In this document: positions 61,951-64,000 of the stretch, piece after piece | How positions within the stretch are numbered: position 1 is the stretch's first letter | How the letters are laid out: every line of letters starts with the position of its first letter | Source of the DNA: Runella rosea | GTDB taxonomy: Bacteria > Bacteroidota > Bacteroidia > Cytophagales > Spirosomataceae | Direction of reading: 5' to 3' | Assembly (NCBI RefSeq): GCF_003325355.1 | Contig: NZ_CP030850.1 | Span: forward strand, 1,550,001 to 1,614,000 | Length of the DNA stretch: 64,000 nt | Program-made: the position numbers and the translations under genes | The notes under the pieces: model-generated | What the model saw: the letters and a program-made list of their open reading frames with translations, nothing else | What the model was told of the DNA's origin: nothing | Database searches by the model: none

Positions 61951-63120
61951 ATGCACTCACTTTCTGAACGCCGCCATTACCTTGATTGGATACGGGTATT
62001 GGCCTTTTTTTTGCTGATTTTTTTTCATTGCGCCATGCCTTTTGTCACCTTCAACTGGGAAGTGAAAAATGCGGAAACCTCCGTCGGGCTCACGCGCTTG
62101 ATTTATTGGCTACACCAGTGGCGCTTACCGCTGCTGTTTTTCATTTCAGGGGTGGGGGTTCACTTTTCGCTAAAAAAACGGTCGGTGGGAATGTTCGCCC
62201 TTGAGCGGGTAGTGCGTTTATTCATTCCACTGCTGTTTGCCATGTTTTTCATGATTCCCGCGCAGGTGTACATTGAGCGCTTGCAACGAGGGCAGTTTGC
62301 AGGTACATACGCGGCATTTTATCCCAGCGTGTGGGATTTTGTACCCTATCCCGACGGAACCCTCACGTGGAGTCATTTATGGTTTGTCGTCTATTTGTTT
62401 GTGTTTTGCCTTTTGCTTCTGCCTGTTTTTGCCTTTTTTAAATTAAAAGCAATCAATGCTTTGAAGGAAGAAATAACCAATCGGCTCACGCATCCTTTGG
62501 CCGTAGGCGCGTTGGTGCTTCCTTTCACGCTGTATTATTTTACCTTGTACCTCGATTATCCCGAGCAGCAGAGCCTACTCGACGATTGGTTTTTGTTTGT
62601 ATCTTTGCTTACTTTCGTGGTGTACGGGTATCTTTTGGGAGGAAGCAACGCCTTTTGGCAAACCTGTGAACGTTTCCGTTTGTATTATCTAAGTACAGCA
62701 CTCGTCTGCATGGGCATCTTGTTTTACAATTATTGGTGGACTTTGAGCTTACCCAAAGTAAATGACAGCCGACTGCAAATCTATGGGATTCTCAATTCCG
62801 TCCACATCTGGACGTTGATTCTGGCAGCAATAGGATTTGCGAAGAAACACCTGAATTTTTCTACACCATTTTTAAAATATACCAATCAGGCGGTGTACCC
62901 CTATTACATTCTCCATCAAACGGTGATTGTCGTAGCTGGGTATTTTGTAGTGCAATGGTACTTACCCATTGTTATTAAACTCCTGCTTTTGATTTGTATT
63001 TGTTTTTCAATCGTGGCCGTTCTTTATCATTGGCTGATAAAACCGTTTATCATCACCCGAATTTTGTTTGGCTTAAAGCCCAAAGAAAGCCTATCTAAAG
63101 AAGAATCGGTGGCTGTTTAG
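61951..63120 (+). CDS. Acyltransferase 3 family membrane protein
   Basis: The 389-residue protein has about ten membrane segments. It begins RRHYLDWIRVLAFFLLIFFHCAMPFVTFNW and contains LPLLFFISGVGVHFSLKKRS and the His-containing WSHLWFVVYLFVF, typical of acyltransferase 3 (OafA-like) proteins that transfer acyl groups to exported sugars or lipids. The final 4 bp overlap the opposite-strand DUF4956 gene. Substrate unknown. Confidence 0.85.
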   Translation: MHSLSERRHYLDWIRVLAFFLLIFFHCAMPFVTFNWEVKNAETSVGLTRLIYWLHQWRLPLLFFISGVGVHFSLKKRSVGMFALERVVRLFIPLLFAMFFMIPAQVYIERLQRGQFAGTYAAFYPSVWDFVPYPDGTLTWSHLWFVVYLFVFCLLLLPVFAFFKLKAINALKEEITNRLTHPLAVGALVLPFTLYYFTLYLDYPEQQSLLDDWFLFVSLLTFVVYGYLLGGSNAFWQTCERFRLYYLSTALVCMGILFYNYWWTLSLPKVNDSRLQIYGILNSVHIWTLILAAIGFAKKHLNFSTPFLKYTNQAVYPYYILHQTVIVVAGYFVVQWYLPIVIKLLLLICICFSIVAVLYHWLIKPFIITRILFGLKPKESLSKEESVAV

Positions 63121-63686
63121 AGGTAGTAATAAATCCTCAAGAACGCCATGTCGTGCAGAAAATCAAGCTTATCAATTTCGATACGGATGATTTTTAGTCC
63201 GGTGCGGTCCCGCAAATCAGCCATCAATTCTTCGCGACGCGCGGCGGTGGTGAGCGAAATTTTGTCGTACATAATTTCTTTGCTGTACTCCCTCGGAAAG
63301 ACAAAATCACCGTCAAACAGAAATGTCAAAAATAGCATCACCGTGGTAAGGATGGCTGTAATTCCGACGGAATTGGCCGACAGCCCATGAATGAGTCCCA
63401 ACGCAATGGACAGAAAAAGATAGGTCATATTTCGCATGGTTATACCTTCTGTCCGATAACGTAGCATCGAAAATACCGCAAACAGCCCAAAAGCGGCACC
63501 CATCGAAACTTCTACCTTATTGATCAGATAGGTTACGGAGAAGATAATAAGATTAAAAGCAAAAAAAGAGAAAATAAACTCACGGTTTCGATAAATAGGA
63601 TAGTAGATCAGCCACAGCAAAATCGCCATGCTAAACACATCAAGGCCAATTTGAAAAATGAGCTCGTGAAGTAAAACATTGGACAT
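63117..63686 (-). CDS. DUF4956 family membrane protein
   Basis: The 189-residue protein has about four membrane segments in the first 120 residues, then a soluble C-terminal domain. MGAAFGLFAVFSMLRYRTEGITMRNMTYLFLSIALGLIHGLS is characteristic of DUF4956, and RREELMADLRDRTGLKIIRIEIDKLDFL near the end. DUF4956 proteins are usually encoded beside a VTC-domain (polyphosphate-type) protein, and a VTC-like gene lies just upstream on the same strand. Confidence 0.85.
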   Translation of the reverse strand: MSNVLLHELIFQIGLDVFSMAILLWLIYYPIYRNREFIFSFFAFNLIIFSVTYLINKVEVSMGAAFGLFAVFSMLRYRTEGITMRNMTYLFLSIALGLIHGLSANSVGITAILTTVMLFLTFLFDGDFVFPREYSKEIMYDKISLTTAARREELMADLRDRTGLKIIRIEIDKLDFLHDMAFLRIYYYL

Positions 63687-63709
63687 ATTCGTAACGTTGT
63701 TTCAGCTTT

Positions 63710-64000
63710 TCAACACTTATTGAATCGGTTAATTCTAGTCAAAATCGGTTTGATGGCATTTGCTCTCAACGAAGGCTCTACGCTGGCAAGTCCCAAGCAG
63801 TATTTACTAATGCCGCCCTCTCGTATTTCTTTTTCTTTCATCAGATTTTTGAACGGGCTTGCGCTCCCTTTTTCCTGTTGGACGTCCGCAATTACGAGGT
63901 TGGGATACGCTACCGATTGTGACCGCCACCGAAACCATACGTTTAAATCAAACTTCAACCTTTCTCTTGTTTCGGGGTTGACCAACATCATGCGATGGTA
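63710..64000 (-). CDS. VTC-domain protein, C-terminal part (partial)
   Basis: On the minus strand the frame is open to the last base of the window, so only the C-terminal residues are visible (about 96). RERLKFDLNVWFRW, YPNLVIADVQQEKGSASPFKNLMKE, ISKYCLGLASVEPSLRAN and NRFNKC match the end of the VTC domain found in polyphosphate polymerases and their Bacteroidota relatives. A DUF4956 gene follows 24 bp downstream. Whether this is the active polymerase cannot be decided without the N-terminus. Confidence 0.8.
   Translation of the reverse strand, partial: YHRMMLVNPETRERLKFDLNVWFRWRSQSVAYPNLVIADVQQEKGSASPFKNLMKEKEIREGGISKYCLGLASVEPSLRANAIKPILTRINRFNKC

Noticed and set aside
1-64000. CRISPR array, tRNA/rRNA genes, transposase or integrase genes
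   Set aside because: No regularly spaced direct repeats, tRNA-like sequence or recombinase motifs were seen on either strand during reading. A weak tRNA could still be missed without a dedicated scan.

Overview
The window is bacterial chromosomal DNA from a member of the Bacteroidota, most likely the order Cytophagales (Runella/Spirosoma-like; the genus is a guess). The signs are a GldF gliding-motility permease, several promoters of the Bacteroidota type (TTG, about 19-20 nt, TAnnTTTG), few Shine-Dalgarno sequences, and families common in this phylum: DUF4199, DUF3822, DUF983, a paired DUF4956/VTC-type gene set, and a two-component propeller sensor. No rRNA or tRNA genes, CRISPR array, transposase, integrase or prophage genes were seen.

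Layout. 1-6.5 kb: end of a DUF4199 gene, gldF, a fused 5-oxoprolinase, and an XRE/IrrE-like regulator. 6.6-10.0 kb: an AT-rich accessory stretch bounded by attC-like folded repeats, carrying a DUF6896-like gene, a Crp-like regulator, a membrane protein, a YCII protein and an SRPBCC protein. 10-24 kb: lolD, radA, an L-arabinose-isomerase-family gene with a divergent AraC regulator, an OmpR-type two-component pair, an MFS permease, a 41-residue FeoB-associated protein, gpsA and surface proteins. 23.9-27.5 kb: hisG-hisD-hisC behind a leader peptide with five consecutive histidines and a good promoter. 27.6-33.2 kb: a secreted phosphatase and what looks like a hydroxyproline/proline degradation set (delta1-pyrroline-2-carboxylate reductase, a Cys/Thr proline-racemase-family dehydratase, a DadA-like oxidase). 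33.4-39.8 kb: a propeller histidine kinase with its LuxR-type regulator, a double retropepsin-PDZ protein and a DUF1624 protein. 39.8-44.7 kb: a Ppx/GppA phosphatase and a four-gene carbamoyltransferase module (NodU-like, SGNH, 49-residue DUF5989, SxtJ). 44.7-59.5 kb: housekeeping genes (LOG protein, MBL hydrolase, pssA, purS, fabH, rfbC, a CpsB-like phosphatase, coaD, a RecD2-like helicase) with a LytS/LytTR pair. 59.6-61.8 kb: a second accessory patch with one clear attC-like cassette. 62-64 kb: an acyltransferase, a DUF4956 protein and the end of a VTC-domain gene.

The most unusual signal is the pair of cassette-like units at 6.6-7.6 kb and 59.6-60.4 kb. Each gene has a GTT-starting core upstream whose exact inverse copy lies downstream. 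Each then continues into a folded repeat of about 135 bp that ends in a second GTT core. This is the geometry of integron cassettes with attC sites, but no integrase is in the window, and the two repeats also share an asymmetric 14-nt sequence at the same place in the fold, which ordinary attC sites do not conserve. The his leader and the hydroxyproline genes are the next best-supported points. All family assignments are by eye, from motifs and remembered family features; none was searched.
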